Numbered from the stretch's first letter, positions 26,653 through 35,881 are shown. The stretch is 64,000 nucleotides of DNA from Corynebacterium suranareeae (GCF_002355155.1 NZ_AP017369.1:248001-312000); one strand, 5' to 3'. Notes: generated from the letters alone by a model not told the origin. Translations and numbers: made by a program.

Positions 26653-27003
26653 ATGGAGGAATTAGCGTTTGATGAGCTGACTTCCATGGTGTTGGATTGC
26701 ACCGATCTGATCCCGCCTGGAAAAGTGGCAACCTACGGGGACATTGCCAAAATTGTGGGAACGGGGCCACGGCAGGTTGGTCGGATCATGGCTCAAGCTG
26801 GGCAATTCACATGTTGGTGGCGGGTGGTTCGCGCTGATGGCAGCTTGAAAGTAGCACAGACCGCACGCGCTAAATGGGAAGAAGAAAACATTAAGTTTTC
26901 CAAGCTCAGTGTGCTAAAAGTGGATATGAAAAATCATCGTGTAACGGAACGTGAGTTGGAACAAATAGCTCAAGAATTTCGGCAGGTTAGCACCAATCCG
27001 TAA
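26653..27003 (+). CDS. Alkyltransferase-like protein (ATL), no catalytic cysteine
   Basis: 116 residues, the length of stand-alone ATL proteins. The Ada/MGMT C-terminal fold is recognisable: P-P-G-K-V-A-T-Y-G-D-I-A, then G-P-R-Q-V-G and the R-V-V-R-A-D-G strand. The MGMT active site P-C-H-R is replaced by C54-W55-W56-R57, with Trp in the place of the reactive cysteine. It therefore probably binds O6-alkylguanine and flags it for nucleotide excision repair. GGAGG is close upstream of the ATG. Confidence 0.85.
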   Translation: MEELAFDELTSMVLDCTDLIPPGKVATYGDIAKIVGTGPRQVGRIMAQAGQFTCWWRVVRADGSLKVAQTARAKWEEENIKFSKLSVLKVDMKNHRVTERELEQIAQEFRQVSTNP

Positions 27004-27080
27004 TTGGTAGTTTGCTAAAGATTTCCGCACAGTATGGCCACGGCACTGATTTGGAGTGCAAGTTTTCAATAGTGTGGCAG

Positions 27081-27086
27081 TAACGT
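27081..27086 (+). promoter_or_regulatory. -10 hexamer of the secreted PBP-fold gene
   Basis: TAACGT ends 7 bases before the ATG at 27094, with no ribosome site between. Confidence 0.35.
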
Positions 27087-27093
27087 CACATAC

Positions 27094-27987
27094 ATGAAAA
27101 CTCCCCGTCTGCTGAAGACTCTCAGCGCGATGGTGGCTGTCACTGGACTTCTCGCACCGACGGTGGTTCTAGCGACCGCCGCTGATGCTGCTGAATTATC
27201 CGACAATGTTCCCGATCGCACCCAAATTGCCATTATTAATCCCGATGGCAGCGTGCAAGAATCTGATAATGCTGAAGAAACGCGCCCAGCGTTATCGCTG
27301 GCCAAGCTGTATTTAGGCTATTACGTATTGGGCAATGGCACGGAAGAAGATGCTGAATTAGTCCCCGATATGATCCGCTACTCAGATGATTACACGGCGG
27401 ACTATTTGGAAAGCCAATACCCTGAGGCTATCCCAGAAGTTATTGATGCCTTTGATTTGGAAGACACCGAATGGGCTGGTTATTGGGGTAATGCCACCAC
27501 CAGCGTGGTTGATATTGCCACTTTCGTGGACACGCTTATCGACGACCCCATCGCCCAACCACTGCTTGACGCCATGGCAGATACCGCCGAATTTGCCGCT
27601 GATGGCTATGCTCAAAATTTTGGCACCTACACGTTATCCGATGTCACCGGCACGAAATTTGGCTGGTCGGATGATTTGGATGTGCACGCATCGGTGAGCT
27701 TTGGGCCCGGATTTGTCATCGCCGCCAACACCTATGGCGATGCTGAGACCCTGACTGAAGACGTGCAAGATTCCGTGTCCTCGCTGTACCCAGAAGAGGT
27801 GACAGCCACCATTGAGGAGCAAGTGGAGCAGTTTTATCAGTGCGCCGCAGACACCGTGCAGGCAGGGATGCACACCGGGGCGGAGCTAAAAGAGCAGCTC
27901 AAAGGCACAACGTATGGAAAAGCTCTGAGCTTTCTACCTAACACCGCCCCAATACCTGCGTTTTTGTACAACCTGTTGGCACCTTAG
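27094..27987 (+). CDS. Secreted penicillin-recognising-fold protein (class A beta-lactamase-like)
   Basis: 297 residues. A Sec signal peptide ends near A-D-A-A (about residue 33). The three active-site elements of serine beta-lactamase/D,D-peptidase folds appear in order and at normal spacing: S68-L-A-K71 (SxxK), S97-D-D inside M-I-R-Y-S-D-D-Y-T-A-D (SDN position) and K188-F-G (KTG position). The N-A-T-T-x-x-x-D segment that follows the omega loop is present, but no Glu of the E-x-E-L-N type is visible. A beta-lactamase is thus unlikely; a peptidoglycan peptidase or inactive binding protein is more likely. The stop overlaps the convergent hydrolase stop by 4 bp. Confidence 0.7.
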   Translation: MKTPRLLKTLSAMVAVTGLLAPTVVLATAADAAELSDNVPDRTQIAIINPDGSVQESDNAEETRPALSLAKLYLGYYVLGNGTEEDAELVPDMIRYSDDYTADYLESQYPEAIPEVIDAFDLEDTEWAGYWGNATTSVVDIATFVDTLIDDPIAQPLLDAMADTAEFAADGYAQNFGTYTLSDVTGTKFGWSDDLDVHASVSFGPGFVIAANTYGDAETLTEDVQDSVSSLYPEEVTATIEEQVEQFYQCAADTVQAGMHTGAELKEQLKGTTYGKALSFLPNTAPIPAFLYNLLAP

Positions 27988-28892
27988 CCGACAGTTTTGA
28001 GGAATTCCGCCACGTCAGTGATTTTCTCCCGCGCTACCTTCGGGGTGGAAATTCGGTGCCGAGAGACATATTCCTTCACGGTCGCGTCGCCAAGCTCGGC
28101 CGGACGCGCCGCGATCTCGTCTTGGGCTGCGATCTGCACAAACGTCGTCGGCCACGCATCCGCCGCGGGCACTACAGCGTCCCCACGAATTTCGGCAGGG
28201 AGCTTTTCGACGCTACCCAGGTCCGGAAAGGTGAGGACCAGGGCGTCGAAAAGCGATGCATTAATCGCGGCTAACGCCGCGCCCGAGGAATAACCCCAAC
28301 CCGTGATCGAAACCGGATTGTGGTGGCGGGCGTAGCCGACCGCCTTGCCCACGACCTCATTCATATCGTGCAGCGTATGACCTGGTGCGAGCGGATAATC
28401 CAGGTCAAGGATGGTAGTGCCAGATAATTCTGCAGCTGCGGCTACCTCGGGGCGCCACTGAAACTCCAACGCATCGCCGGAACCGCGCCACCAGCCACCG
28501 CTGTGGAACGATACAGCCCAACGACCAGTCGGTTTAGACGGGTGGAAAATTGCGGCGCCAACCTCTGGCACATTATCCACGCGCACATCACCAATAAACG
28601 CCACGCCAGGCATTGAGTGATCAAGCCCAGAACCCAACATGATCATCGCGGTGTGCGTGGTGCGATCAGGAAGGTGCGCAATATAGCGATCTGCTGGATC
28701 CGGATCACCTGAGCCACCCGCCCACGGAGGGGTGAAATCTGGAACCGGATAATGCGCATCAAAATACGACCCGAGCTGCTCCAGCTGCTCCTCTTCAGAT
28801 AGCTGACGATCCTTACCGCCAACCTCGAATTCCTCACGGAAGCGTGCTTCTTGCTCTTGTTCAGTTTCTTGCGGGTTGTTGTTTTCAGCCAT
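27984..28892 (-). CDS. Alpha/beta hydrolase-fold protein
   Basis: 302 residues from ATG 28892, with AAGG about 9 bases upstream; a GTG three codons earlier overlaps that site. The oxyanion-hole region H-S-G-G-W-W resembles the HGGG of the hormone-sensitive-lipase group, and the nucleophile elbow is G-Y-S-S-G. A catalytic His is plausible in S-R-H-R near the end. The first 45 residues are charged and helical. No signal peptide, so it acts in the cytoplasm. Substrate unknown. Confidence 0.75.
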   Translation of the reverse strand: MAENNNPQETEQEQEARFREEFEVGGKDRQLSEEEQLEQLGSYFDAHYPVPDFTPPWAGGSGDPDPADRYIAHLPDRTTHTAMIMLGSGLDHSMPGVAFIGDVRVDNVPEVGAAIFHPSKPTGRWAVSFHSGGWWRGSGDALEFQWRPEVAAAAELSGTTILDLDYPLAPGHTLHDMNEVVGKAVGYARHHNPVSITGWGYSSGAALAAINASLFDALVLTFPDLGSVEKLPAEIRGDAVVPAADAWPTTFVQIAAQDEIAARPAELGDATVKEYVSRHRISTPKVAREKITDVAEFLKTVG

Positions 28893-29067
28893 GGGCACCA
28901 CCTTAGTGCGTGTGTCTTCGATGCTGGTTTGAAAGTGAAAATGTCAACAGTGTTTTGGGGTTTGTTTTGGGGTTTGTCGGAAACGCGCCCGAGGAATTGC
29001 AAACCATGATAGACACAAAGGGCCAAGCAAAAATTGCTAGGAACTGATTATTGAGTAAGGAAAATCC

Positions 29068-29490
29068 ATGAGTGAAACTCGGTCGAATTCGGTGTCAGCA
29101 GTTATGCCCGCGCAGCTTCCTCCAGGACCTGCTGAGCGCACCGTGTACTCCTATGGGGTGCGTGCTGGAGATCAACTACACATTTCAGGCATGGTGGCGT
29201 TTGATTCTGAAGCCAATATCGTTGGTGAAGGTGATATCGAGGCTCAGGCTGAGCAAGTATTTAAAAACTTGCAAGCAGTAGTTGAAGAAGCAGGAGGAAC
29301 AATGAACGATATTGTTTCGACCACTACTTACCTCGCCGATGTTGCAGATGCTCCAGTTGTTAATGCCGCTCGTGCACGTTACTTCACGGGAGACGTACTA
29401 CCTACCCACACCGTGATTGGGGTTGCGGCATTGGCTAGGCCGCAGTTTCTTTTAGAGATCTCCGCAGTGGCGTATCTGGGAGATCGCTAG
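29068..29490 (+). CDS. Rid/YjgF-family protein lacking the catalytic arginine
   Basis: 140 residues covering the whole Rid fold: S-G-M-V-A-F-D, then Q-A-E-Q-V-F-K-N-L, and L-L-E-I-S-A-V-A at the end. In RidA the imine-binding Arg sits in a P-A-R motif; here that place reads P-T-H-T, so enamine/imine deaminase activity is doubtful. AAGGAAAA precedes the ATG. It stands alone. Physiological role unknown. Confidence 0.82.
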   Translation: MSETRSNSVSAVMPAQLPPGPAERTVYSYGVRAGDQLHISGMVAFDSEANIVGEGDIEAQAEQVFKNLQAVVEEAGGTMNDIVSTTTYLADVADAPVVNAARARYFTGDVLPTHTVIGVAALARPQFLLEISAVAYLGDR

Positions 29491-29701
29491 CTTCAGCTAA
29501 AGCGATTGCTGCTATGAGTCATGTTCGTATGGCTAAAAAGCAGCATGCTTTTCTTATAGAGGACTGTCCTTTGAAGGGGTATTTTTGGAAAGAACGAGAG
29601 CTTCTTCAACTCTTGGGTTGTTATTGAAGCATTTGTGGAGATGAAATCTTTGTGGAGTATCTACCGTCGGAAAATAATTTCGTCGTGGAAGGGAAGAATT
29701 T

Positions 29702-29935
29702 ATGCCATCTGCAAACAATAAGAACAGCAAATCAGAATCTTCGCGAGTCAAAAGATATTTCGGTGGCCCTGGAATCGTCGTATTTCTCAGCGCTGCGTTT
29801 GTAATCATGGTTTCTCTTATAGTCAATGCAACGACTGAGATTGATTCTTCAAGATACGTTGTTATTGGGGCAGCGATCATTTTTGTAGTAGCGACAGTGC
29901 GAAGAACAATTGTGGGTAATCGACAAGATCAGTAG
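29702..29935 (+). CDS. Small two-helix membrane protein
   Basis: 77 residues. A hydrophilic basic N-terminus is followed by helices at about 24-44 and 50-68 and a basic tail R-R-T-I-V-G-N-R. GGAAGGGAAGAA lies upstream of the ATG, a strong ribosome site. No family recognised; the surrounding 200-bp flanks hold no other gene. Confidence 0.6.
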   Translation: MPSANNKNSKSESSRVKRYFGGPGIVVFLSAAFVIMVSLIVNATTEIDSSRYVVIGAAIIFVVATVRRTIVGNRQDQ

Positions 29936-30142
29936 AGGATTTGGGCTGAATCTAGGGAGTATCTCCGTTTAACTCCTTAACTCTTCCCCTCTAGTACGTA
30001 CTCCTATCGGGGTAACTTCCAAAAGACCAAAAACTTCTATCTTTTTGAATCAACCCCAAGCAGGGGCAGTGCCCTCACACCTAAGAATGTAGAGATGCGT
30101 ACGCTGGTGGCCAACTGAATACGTTTGAGGAGAAGGTTTTCT

Positions 30143-30766
30143 ATGAGTGGCACCGCCATCATGTACGACACAACTGTTGTTCCATCAAAGAAGGAAATCG
30201 CGCAGGCCTGGACTGGTGATGTTGATCTTCAGGGAAGTTACCGCCTGGTAGATACCGTGGATGGGGAAGTCGGCGTTGAGGTGCTGATTTCCAAGGATCG
30301 GGAGGGCCGTTTGCTCCAGATTCCGTTTAGTTATCGTTCGGCAGAGATCAACCCTGAGCAAACACTTAGCACTCTAGAGCATGGTGTGTTGGGTACTCGC
30401 TGGGTTACTAATGCGTTGGGTGATCCGGTGGCAGTGCGGGAGTTTATTCGCACAATTTTAACGGGCGATGATGGCGCATCTCGTGATGATGGGGTGGAGG
30501 GCTACCTTGATATTAGGGGAACTGGTGATGCTGAATCGGTGGATTTACAGGATGTAAAACTTACTGAAGTGACAAGGCAGCGCGCGATTGGTTCGGTAAC
30601 TATCAATGGTGAGCGGAAGCAGTTTTCGTTGCGTCTGCCTCAGTTGTTGAAGACTTACAGGAAGACTGCTGCTGGGCATACGGCAACAAAGTTGCGCCTG
30701 GTTGCAGCACATCCTGAAAAGGTGGATTCTGAGTTGCTTGTCGCAGAGTTTAACTGGATGGAGTAA
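30143..30766 (+). CDS. Maltokinase N-terminal cap-like domain protein
   Basis: 207 residues from ATG 30143, with GAGGAGAAGG upstream; an earlier in-frame start overlaps that site. The segments V-D-G-E-V-G-V-E-V-L, L-L-Q-I-P-F-S-Y-R and L-E-H-G-V-L-G-T-R-W match small actinobacterial proteins annotated as maltokinase N-cap-like. No kinase domain follows, so it is the cap alone, without catalytic residues. The role is unknown, possibly in glycogen or trehalose metabolism. It ends before a strong bidirectional terminator. Confidence 0.7.
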   Translation: MSGTAIMYDTTVVPSKKEIAQAWTGDVDLQGSYRLVDTVDGEVGVEVLISKDREGRLLQIPFSYRSAEINPEQTLSTLEHGVLGTRWVTNALGDPVAVREFIRTILTGDDGASRDDGVEGYLDIRGTGDAESVDLQDVKLTEVTRQRAIGSVTINGERKQFSLRLPQLLKTYRKTAAGHTATKLRLVAAHPEKVDSELLVAEFNWME

Positions 30767-30790
30767 GCACGAGAATCCTCGGCAAAGATT

Positions 30791-30818
30791 AAAAGCCCCT
30801 CACATGTGAGGGGCTTTT
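30791..30818. terminator. Bidirectional intrinsic terminator
   Basis: A perfect 28-bp palindrome with AAAAGCCCCTCACA and TGTGAGGGGCTTTT arms lies between the convergent cap-domain and siderophore operon genes; it gives a U-run on both strands. Confidence 0.9.
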
Positions 30819-30845
30819 AGCAATTCTCTCCAGCACAAGAATGAT

Positions 30846-31685
30846 TTAGTGGGGGATTTTAGCTTTGGGGATCACCATCGGTGTTCCGGTTTCTGGGTCG
30901 GGGACAATTCGGCAGGGGAGATCGTAGACTTTTTCAATCAGTTCAGCTGTGATGATGGAGGATGGTGGGCCTGCTGTGACGATTTCTCCGTCTTTCATCA
31001 CAATGAGATGCGTTGCGTAGCGGGCTGCTTGATTGAGGTCGTGGAGTACTACAACGATGGTGCGGTTGAGGTCTTGTCGGAGTTTTTCAAATAGCTCCAA
31101 AAGACCGTATTGGTGCGTGATGTCTAGGAAGCTGGTGGGTTCGTCGAGTAGGAGCACTGGGGTTTGTTGGGCAAGGACCATGGCTACCCATACGCGTTGC
31201 CGCTGACCGCCGGAGAGTTCGTCGACAAGCCTGCCGGATAGGCTGGAAATCCCGGTGGCTGCCATAGCCTCGGCGACTATTTGTTCGTCTTTTTCAGACC
31301 ACCGATCAAATATGCCTTGGTGGGGATGCCTGCCTCGAGCGATGAGATCTGCAACTCGGATGCCTTCGGGTGAAAGCGAAGACTGCGGTAGAAGCCCTAA
31401 CTTTGTGGCCAGCTGTTTCGTTGGGATGGTCGAAATTTCTGTACCGTCGAGCAAAATGTGTCCATTTTTGTATTTCAGAATTCTCGCTACGGCACGTAAT
31501 AAGGTGGATTTACCACAAGCGTTGGGTCCGATGATGGCGGTGTATCCATGTTCGGGAATGGAGAGGCTTAAATTATCGGAGATAATATGCCGGTCATAAC
31601 CTACTTGTATGCCGTCGACCTGGATGATGGGTGCAGTGGTTTTCAGTAAAGAATCAGGATTATTCTGCGAGTGTGTTTTGGTCAT
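30846..31685 (-). CDS. Iron-siderophore ABC transporter ATPase (FecE/FepC type)
   Basis: 279 residues. Walker A G-P-N-A-C-G-K-S-T at about 53-61, signature L-S-G-G-Q-R-Q-R-V-W, Walker B V-L-L-L-D-E-P-T-S-F-L-D and the H-loop V-V-L-H-D-L-N are all intact. It powers ferric-siderophore import with the two FecCD permeases. It is the last gene of the operon; its ATG overlaps the upstream permease stop by 4 bp. Confidence 0.95.
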   Translation of the reverse strand: MTKTHSQNNPDSLLKTTAPIIQVDGIQVGYDRHIISDNLSLSIPEHGYTAIIGPNACGKSTLLRAVARILKYKNGHILLDGTEISTIPTKQLATKLGLLPQSSLSPEGIRVADLIARGRHPHQGIFDRWSEKDEQIVAEAMAATGISSLSGRLVDELSGGQRQRVWVAMVLAQQTPVLLLDEPTSFLDITHQYGLLELFEKLRQDLNRTIVVVLHDLNQAARYATHLIVMKDGEIVTAGPPSSIITAELIEKVYDLPCRIVPDPETGTPMVIPKAKIPH

Positions 31686-32743
31686 CCTTTTCTCCTGTAT
31701 TCATTGATGAGCAGCCATATCAGGTAGGCTCCGCCGACGATCACTGTGAGGACACCGACGGGGAATCCTACTAGTTGGGCTATTACGTCGGAAGCTAATA
31801 AGACGAATGCACCGACCAGTGCGGATGGCACGAGGATCAGCCCGGTGCCGCCGACTAAACGGCGGGCGATTTGTGGGGAAGCCAGTGCGATAAATGAAAT
31901 TGGTCCTGCAGCTGCAGTTACCAGAGCGGTAAGAGCAACACCGACGATCACAGCAGCAGCGCGTGTGACATTGGCCTTTACTCCGAGCCCGCGGGAGGCG
32001 TCGTCGCCAAGCTCCAATTGCCGAACGCCTGGTGCAATTAGGGCGACAAAAACTAGGAATATTAAGAGCACAGCAACCATGGGCCAGAGTTGTTCATGGC
32101 TGAGTCCATTGAGGGATCCTGCTGCCCATACTGATGCCATCATGGCTTCATCCACGCTGACAGACAGCATGAGCATGGAATTTAAAGAACCAAGTAAAGC
32201 ACCGACACCGATACCCATGATGATTAACCGGAAGGATCCAACGGTGCCACGTCGAATAGCAAGGAGATATACCACTGCGGCGGTGATGCAGCCGCCGATG
32301 AGTGATCCGCCAGCGATATCCAAGTAGCGGGTTGATCCGAAAAACAGCATGACAAAGATCGCCCCGGTATATGAGCCGGTGGAAAATCCGATAATATCTG
32401 GTGAACCAAGAGGATTGCGGGTTAAAGATTGGAAAATAGCGCCCGATAGTGCAAGCGCAATACCGCATGCAATCGCAAAAAGTGTTCGGGGAAGTCTCCA
32501 CTGGAATACCGTGAGTCTGGCTCTGGGATCTGCATCTATGTAGATCAGTGCTTCGAGAACATCTGATGGCGATAACTTATAAGTGCCCAATCCCAGTGAC
32601 ACAACCCCGAGAACAAGGATCGCTGCCAGCAAAACGGCACATACAATCATGCTGCGTACGCTGAACCAGTTGGAAAAACGACCAGCTCGGAGTTTTACAG
32701 TGCGGTAACCGTGGTCAACAGATTCTGCAACAACAGTGCTCAC
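31682..32743 (-). CDS. Iron-siderophore ABC transporter permease (FecCD family), second
   Basis: 353 residues with about nine to ten helices. The family mark W-R-L-P-R-T-L follows the first helix, and the N-P-L-G-S-P-D-I-I-G-F-S-T-G loop and the P-I-S-F-I-A-L-A-S-P-Q-I-A-R coupling helix region are present. It forms the membrane channel with the neighbouring permease. Both ends overlap neighbours by 4 bp. Confidence 0.94.
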   Translation of the reverse strand: MSTVVAESVDHGYRTVKLRAGRFSNWFSVRSMIVCAVLLAAILVLGVVSLGLGTYKLSPSDVLEALIYIDADPRARLTVFQWRLPRTLFAIACGIALALSGAIFQSLTRNPLGSPDIIGFSTGSYTGAIFVMLFFGSTRYLDIAGGSLIGGCITAAVVYLLAIRRGTVGSFRLIIMGIGVGALLGSLNSMLMLSVSVDEAMMASVWAAGSLNGLSHEQLWPMVAVLLIFLVFVALIAPGVRQLELGDDASRGLGVKANVTRAAAVIVGVALTALVTAAAGPISFIALASPQIARRLVGGTGLILVPSALVGAFVLLASDVIAQLVGFPVGVLTVIVGGAYLIWLLINEYRRKG

Positions 32744-33789
32744 AGCCCACTCACCGACTTTCTGCGTGCAAGGATAATCAATACAGGTGCGCCCACGATT
32801 GCGGTGACAAGGCCAACGCGCAATTCTCCATTAGGAAGGATGATCCTTCCAATGACATCGGATACCACCAGCAAAATCGCGGACACTATGGTGGTGTATG
32901 CCATGATCCAACGCTGGTCGGGGCCGGTGAACCAGCGCACGACGTGGGGCACCATCAGTCCGACAAACCCAATGGGGCCTGCCAGTGCGGTTGCGGTGCC
33001 AGCTAAGAGGGTTACTGCGATGATGACCCAGACTCGGATGTGATTGATTTTTACACCAAGTGAGGTAGCTAGTTCATCACCAAGCGCTAAGGCATTAAGT
33101 TGGCGCGATGCAGCAAAGGCAATAACGATGCCGATAACAATGAATGGGGTGAAGGCAACAACAACATCGAGCTGCCGTCCAGCAACGGACCCTACTCCCC
33201 AAAAACGCAGGTCATCAAAGGTACTACGGTTGGCTAAGGTAATTGCACTGGTCATTCCTCCCAGCAGAGCCCCAATAGCTACACCCGCGAGAGTTAGTTT
33301 CACCGGTGATGCTGCACCAGCTCCGATGGAACCCAACATGTACACCAGAATTGTTATCAAGGCTGCACCAATGAGAGCGAACCAGATATAACCCAATGCC
33401 GTCCCGATACCGAAAACACCAACTCCAACGGTGACAGCAAAGGATGCGCCAGCGTTAACGCCGAGGATTCCGGGGTCTGCCAGCGGATTGCGTGTAAACG
33501 CTTGGATGAGTGCACCACACAACCCCAGTGCTGGGCCGACAATGATGGCAACCAACGTCCTGGGGAGACGAAGCTCGCGGATCATCACATGTTCATCATT
33601 GTTGATATCAAAAGACCACAACGCATTCCAGATTGTCATGAGTGAAATATCTCGGGAACCAACAGCAATGCTGATCAAAGCGATGACAACAAGAACGACC
33701 AACGCAATGATCAGGCCGACCAAACGAGATGAATTATTACGCGCAATACCTGGAGCTTGTGGAGCTTTAGTGCTTAAAGCGTAGGTCAT
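32740..33789 (-). CDS. Iron-siderophore ABC transporter permease (FecCD family), first
   Basis: 349 residues, FecCD topology with L-R-L-P-R-T-L-V-A after the first helix, N-P-L-A-D-P-G-I-L-G-V-N-A-G, and G-P-I-G-F-V-G-L-M-V-P-H-V-V-R, the coupling region that contacts the ATPase. Overlaps the SIP gene stop and the next permease start by 4 bp each. Confidence 0.94.
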   Translation of the reverse strand: MTYALSTKAPQAPGIARNNSSRLVGLIIALVVLVVIALISIAVGSRDISLMTIWNALWSFDINNDEHVMIRELRLPRTLVAIIVGPALGLCGALIQAFTRNPLADPGILGVNAGASFAVTVGVGVFGIGTALGYIWFALIGAALITILVYMLGSIGAGAASPVKLTLAGVAIGALLGGMTSAITLANRSTFDDLRFWGVGSVAGRQLDVVVAFTPFIVIGIVIAFAASRQLNALALGDELATSLGVKINHIRVWVIIAVTLLAGTATALAGPIGFVGLMVPHVVRWFTGPDQRWIMAYTTIVSAILLVVSDVIGRIILPNGELRVGLVTAIVGAPVLIILARRKSVSGL

Positions 33790-34700
33790 AGCCCTACTGA
33801 TTCATAGAGTCGCTGCGTTTCATCGGTGATTTCTTCCGGGTCGCGGTCTTGATCAGCCCACAGTTCACGAAGCTTAGCGTGGAATTCTTCACCAAGTTCT
33901 TCATACCGTGCTCGCCATTCTTCCGCGTTGTCCGTCCAATAACCCATGGTTTTATACATTTCGCTGGAGAGTTTTCGCTCATGGCGGAGATATTTCCGAG
34001 CTTGTCGCGTGACGCGTGTTTCCGCTGCGACCCATACGTAGGTGTCATCGTCGATGTCGGTGCGTTCTAATGCAGACACCAATCCGCTGGGTGCAAGGCC
34101 GTTGCCCGTTCGGCGTAGCCAGGTGTAGGAGACACCGGGGATATCGGCAAGTAATTGGTAGCCAGCTCCTCTGACTTCAATGATGAGTTCCGTGTCTATC
34201 TCGGAAGCAGTCAGCTCAGCGATGCGAAGAGCTGCAGGTAGCGCGGGTTCATCGGCGAAAAGCACTTGTCGACGCGCCCCTACAGGGCGTAAATAAATCT
34301 CCTTCGGCGGGTTGATTCCAAGTTCTTGACCTTCCTGTGCTTGGAGCGCCCACGCAGAAGCTATACCGCCTTCGTGCTCAACAAAATCAACGTCGATTTC
34401 TCCGCTGCGGTGTTTGCGCACAGTGTAGGTGCGCATTTGTGATGGTTCGACACCTTCGGCGTAGTCCCAGCCACGATCTGTGACAAAGGGCAAACGAACT
34501 GGTTCATCGGGGTGGTCGGGGAAGAATAATCGCACGTATTCATCACCGATTCCCGTTGTGGGGTAGTCATGCATGTCCGGGCCACCGAGGGTAATACGGA
34601 TCATGCCTTGCCCAAGCTTTCTTACCGAGGTGACAATGGCGCGATGAACTCGTGGCTCATAATCATCGGGTAGGCCTGGGTAGTAGGTGTTGTTGCTCAT
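33786..34700 (-). CDS. Siderophore-interacting protein (FAD-dependent ferric reductase)
   Basis: 304 residues of the ViuB/SIP family. The flavin-binding segment R-T-Y-T-V-R near residue 90 is followed by I-D-V-D-F-V-E-H-E-G-G-I-A-S-A-W-A, and the NAD(P)H-binding half contains F-A-D-E-P-A-L-P-A. It reduces the ferric siderophore in the cytoplasm so that iron is released. It is the second gene of the import operon, with 4-bp overlaps on both sides. Confidence 0.93.
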   Translation of the reverse strand: MSNNTYYPGLPDDYEPRVHRAIVTSVRKLGQGMIRITLGGPDMHDYPTTGIGDEYVRLFFPDHPDEPVRLPFVTDRGWDYAEGVEPSQMRTYTVRKHRSGEIDVDFVEHEGGIASAWALQAQEGQELGINPPKEIYLRPVGARRQVLFADEPALPAALRIAELTASEIDTELIIEVRGAGYQLLADIPGVSYTWLRRTGNGLAPSGLVSALERTDIDDDTYVWVAAETRVTRQARKYLRHERKLSSEMYKTMGYWTDNAEEWRARYEELGEEFHAKLRELWADQDRDPEEITDETQRLYESVGL

Positions 34701-35749
34701 GGTGCACTCCGAATCACTGCGCCGCCATCAAGTGCTTCTTCCACATCATCAAGGAAGCCTTCTTCAATGAGCCATGGAATGCTGAGTACGTTTGGAGCGC
34801 TCATCGCCATGGTCATGTCTGAATCTTCAGTGAAGTAGTAACGTCCCTCAGCGATGGGTGCCCACCGTTGAGCAACCGGGTTGTCGAGGGTGCGTTGTGA
34901 TTGTTCTGGTTTACCCCACGCCACAAAGACCTCAGCGTCGATGTCATTGAGATTTTCTAGGCTAATGCTGGAGGTGAATCCGTCTGCCTCTAGTTCAGAC
35001 AGACCCGGTGCGTCTACCAAACCGAAATCGTGGATGAGTGCTACACGAGGATCCTCCGGTGAAGTATAAAAGGACAGTTGGTCGGAACCTTCAAACAAGT
35101 TCACGCCAAAAGCGATTGTTGTGCCCTGTAGCCTGGGGTGTTCAGCTGCAGCATCAGCGATAGTTTGCTCAGTGTCTTTGATCAGCTGTTCGGCCCGCTC
35201 GGACTCGCCAAGCACGGTGCCAGCAAATTCAGTGACATGCTGCCAGGTGCCAGAAAGCCATGCCTCTTGTTCATAAGGGACGGTGGGCGCGATCTCGCTG
35301 AGCCGCTCGTACTGCACTTCGGTGACACCGGAGTGGGGAGCGAAGATGAGGTCTGGTTCAAGCGCTAAGATTTCTTCATAATCTGGACCATCAGAAGTTT
35401 GGGTGAGAATAAGTGGAAGTTCATCGTTGTTCTCGTTTTCAACTTGATCTTCGAACCAAGGTGAATAGCCGTTTCCAGCATCTGATGATGTTGAACTCAC
35501 CGCCACTGGCGTAACCCCCAATGCAGCGGTGATATCGTGAGCGATCCACCCAATCGTCACCACTTTCTCGGGCTTTTGCGGAATGTCTGTCTTGCCGAAT
35601 GCATGCGACACTGACAGTGGGAATGCTCCAGAAGAGTTTTCAGATGTGTCGGTTTCCGGTGCAGCCGAGTTCGCCCCGGTACAACCGGCAACGAACAATA
35701 AGGTGACAAGTAGGGCGGCCGCGAACGATCGCCGTCGGACAGCGTGCAT
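34697..35749 (-). CDS. Iron-siderophore substrate-binding lipoprotein (FecB/FepB type)
   Basis: 350 residues. The signal peptide ends at lipobox V-A-G-C near residue 23, so it is anchored to the outside of the membrane. The remainder is a two-lobed type III periplasmic-binding fold, with K-V-V-T-I-G-W in lobe 1, E-P-D-L-I-F-A at the hinge and A-W-G in lobe 2. It is the first gene of the five-gene operon; AGGAG precedes the ATG. A DtxR-like box lies 42 bp upstream. The ligand siderophore is unknown. Confidence 0.94.
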   Translation of the reverse strand: MHAVRRRSFAAALLVTLLFVAGCTGANSAAPETDTSENSSGAFPLSVSHAFGKTDIPQKPEKVVTIGWIAHDITAALGVTPVAVSSTSSDAGNGYSPWFEDQVENENNDELPLILTQTSDGPDYEEILALEPDLIFAPHSGVTEVQYERLSEIAPTVPYEQEAWLSGTWQHVTEFAGTVLGESERAEQLIKDTEQTIADAAAEHPRLQGTTIAFGVNLFEGSDQLSFYTSPEDPRVALIHDFGLVDAPGLSELEADGFTSSISLENLNDIDAEVFVAWGKPEQSQRTLDNPVAQRWAPIAEGRYYFTEDSDMTMAMSAPNVLSIPWLIEEGFLDDVEEALDGGAVIRSAP

Positions 35750-35790
35750 GATGTAGCTCCTGTGATCTCATGATGGATAGAGGCTCCCCC

Positions 35791-35809
35791 TAAGGAGAGC
35801 CTTACTTAA
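35791..35809 (-). promoter_or_regulatory. DtxR-like iron box of the siderophore operon
   Basis: The reverse strand reads TTAAGTAAGGCTCTCCTTA, close to the DtxR consensus; the core is TAAGG-N4-CCTTA. It lies 42-60 bp before the lipoprotein start, suiting iron-dependent repression. Confidence 0.75.
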
Positions 35810-35881
35810 TCACGATAGGAGTGCGACCAGCTTTGGGACTGCCAATAGTTTTCGTGAAACGGACAATTTGAAGGCTGCGCC

